Below are positions 4,637 to 5,519 of a stretch of 5,519 nt of DNA, piece after piece; the first letter of the stretch is position 1; every line of letters begins with the position of its first letter. Source of the stretch: Gammaproteobacteria bacterium (lineage in GTDB: Bacteria > Pseudomonadota > Gammaproteobacteria > Steroidobacterales > Steroidobacteraceae); assembly GCA_010031985.1 (NCBI GenBank), contig RGYP01000143.1, positions 1 to 5,519 on the forward strand, read 5' to 3'. Under the pieces are notes generated by a model. The model had not been told where the DNA came from, made no database searches, and was given only the letters and a program-made list of their open reading frames with translations. A program made the translations under genes and the position numbers.

Positions 4637-5519
4637 TGTCGCCTCGTTGGTACGACAGTGTGACCCGATCGCCTGGAGTGCGCCTGGGGCTTGTGTGCGC
4701 CTTGCTGGCGGTGGCGCCCCAGAACAGCGCCACGGCTGCAGGGGCCCAAGCCCGCACTCACTTCGTCGAGATCGTCATGCAGGTCGTGATAAACCGGGTC
4801 GAAAAAGAGGAGGCCGTCGTACTGTTGCGTGACGAGTCGGGGCGTATTTTTGCAACCGCGGATCAATTGCGCCGGTGGCGTATCCGGCCACCCGTACTTG
4901 CAGATCGAATCATTGGCGGGGCCAACTATTTCGATGTGTTTTCGTTGGATGGCGCTGCGATCTCGGTCAATGATACTCGACAATTAATCGAAGTCATGCT
5001 GCCCGCGAACGCGTTCGAGACGACGCAACGCGCGAGCGAAATGGTGACGCGTCCGGTGCCCGCAGCCGCTGGTTTCGGCGGGTTTCTCTCCTACGATGCG
5101 GTTTGGCAGCGCACGCCCGAGGTCTCCGATCCGCTGGCAACCGTCGAGGTTGGCGCCTTCAATCGACTGGGTATGGGTAGCAGTCAGTTTTTTCTGCGCG
5201 GCAATGATCGCCGGGGAATCCGTCTGGAATCCTTTTGGAGTAAAGATTTTCCGCAGCGTGTTGCCACGCTGCGCATCGGAGATTCGGTTAGTCGCAGCGC
5301 CGAAGGCTGGGGCCGGTCGCTGCGCTTCGGTGGCGTGCAGTTCGGCACCAACTTTGCCACGAGACCTGGTCTTTCCTTGCTGCCGATGCAAACGGTTTCG
5401 GGCTCTGCAGTCGTGCCATCGACGGTCGATGTCTTCGTGAACAATGCGCTCGTGACACAGCAGGACGTCCCTCCAGGTCCCTTCTCCATCGGCAATATCC
5501 CGATTTCTTCGGGACCTGG
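4636..5519 (+). CDS. Outer-membrane usher, FimD/PapC/CsuD family (partial, 3' end off window)
   Basis: The frame from ATG 4636 is open for 294 codons plus two bases, to the window edge. Complete ushers are about 750-850 residues, so more than half is missing. A signal peptide lies near 16-35 (core RLGLVCALLAV, cleavage around ATA). The periplasmic N-terminal domain, which recruits chaperone-subunit complexes, follows at about 42-125 (FVEIVMQVVINR, then GRIFATADQLRRW). Beta-barrel strands begin around 147 (FGGFLSYDAVWQR, VEVGAFNRLG, FFLRGNDRRGIRLESFW, TLRIGDSVSR). The final visible part, STVDVFVNNALVTQQDVPPG and FSIGNIPISSG, matches the plug-domain region that gates the pore. The start overlaps the chaperone stop by one base (TGATG, 4634-4638), indicating coupling. 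The usher forms the pore and assembly platform for the pilus. Confidence 0.93.
   Translation, partial: MSPRWYDSVTRSPGVRLGLVCALLAVAPQNSATAAGAQARTHFVEIVMQVVINRVEKEEAVVLLRDESGRIFATADQLRRWRIRPPVLADRIIGGANYFDVFSLDGAAISVNDTRQLIEVMLPANAFETTQRASEMVTRPVPAAAGFGGFLSYDAVWQRTPEVSDPLATVEVGAFNRLGMGSSQFFLRGNDRRGIRLESFWSKDFPQRVATLRIGDSVSRSAEGWGRSLRFGGVQFGTNFATRPGLSLLPMQTVSGSAVVPSTVDVFVNNALVTQQDVPPGPFSIGNIPISSGP

Noticed and set aside
4278..4983. Minus-strand open frames opposite the chaperone and usher
   Set aside because: They have arginine-rich, low-information translations and lie opposite well-supported genes.
5096..5440. Plus-strand open frame of 114 codons inside the usher
   Set aside because: It is out of frame within the usher, whose own frame stays open and carries plug-domain motifs.

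Overview
The window is moderately GC-rich, tightly packed bacterial DNA. It is most likely from a gammaproteobacterium or a close proteobacterial relative. RlmE is close to the E. coli type, and the pilus cluster follows the archaic (sigma-class) chaperone-usher layout found in Proteobacteria. The genus cannot be fixed from this sequence. Both ends cut through genes: the window opens inside a minus-strand FAD-dependent dehydrogenase and closes inside an outer-membrane usher.

Left part (1-2145) holds housekeeping or metabolic genes. A COG2509-type FAD-dependent dehydrogenase (minus, C-terminus missing) diverges from rlmE (plus), the 23S rRNA 2'-O-methyltransferase, across only 60 bp. rlmE converges on a PaiA-like GNAT acetyltransferase (minus) with 12 bp between their stop codons. 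That junction carries a perfect 17-bp-period tandem duplication that has altered the acetyltransferase C-terminus.

Right part (2146-5519) is a chaperone-usher pilus operon with a 158-bp upstream regulatory region. It encodes three consecutive spore coat U (SCPU)-domain pilin subunits (2304-2816, 2890-3390, 3390-3893), a PapD-like periplasmic chaperone (3902-4636) and the N-terminal half of a FimD/PapC-type usher (4636 to the window end). The order pilin-pilin-pilin-chaperone-usher matches csuA/B-A-B-C-D of Acinetobacter, so a two-domain tip adhesin (csuE-like) would be expected just beyond the right edge. Subunits are exported by Sec, folded on the chaperone, and passed to the usher for donor-strand-exchange assembly on the cell surface.

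Expression looks graded. Only the first pilin has a clear Shine-Dalgarno sequence. Between it and the second pilin lie two stem-loops, and a third perfect 12-bp stem lies just inside the second pilin gene. The later genes are joined by 1-nt stop/start overlaps or an 8-nt gap, which implies translational coupling. No RNA genes, CRISPR arrays or mobile elements were seen. The pilus class is known; the most noteworthy details are the stem-loop cluster, the very different lysine content of the three pilins, and the apparent separation of rlmE from its usual partner ftsH.
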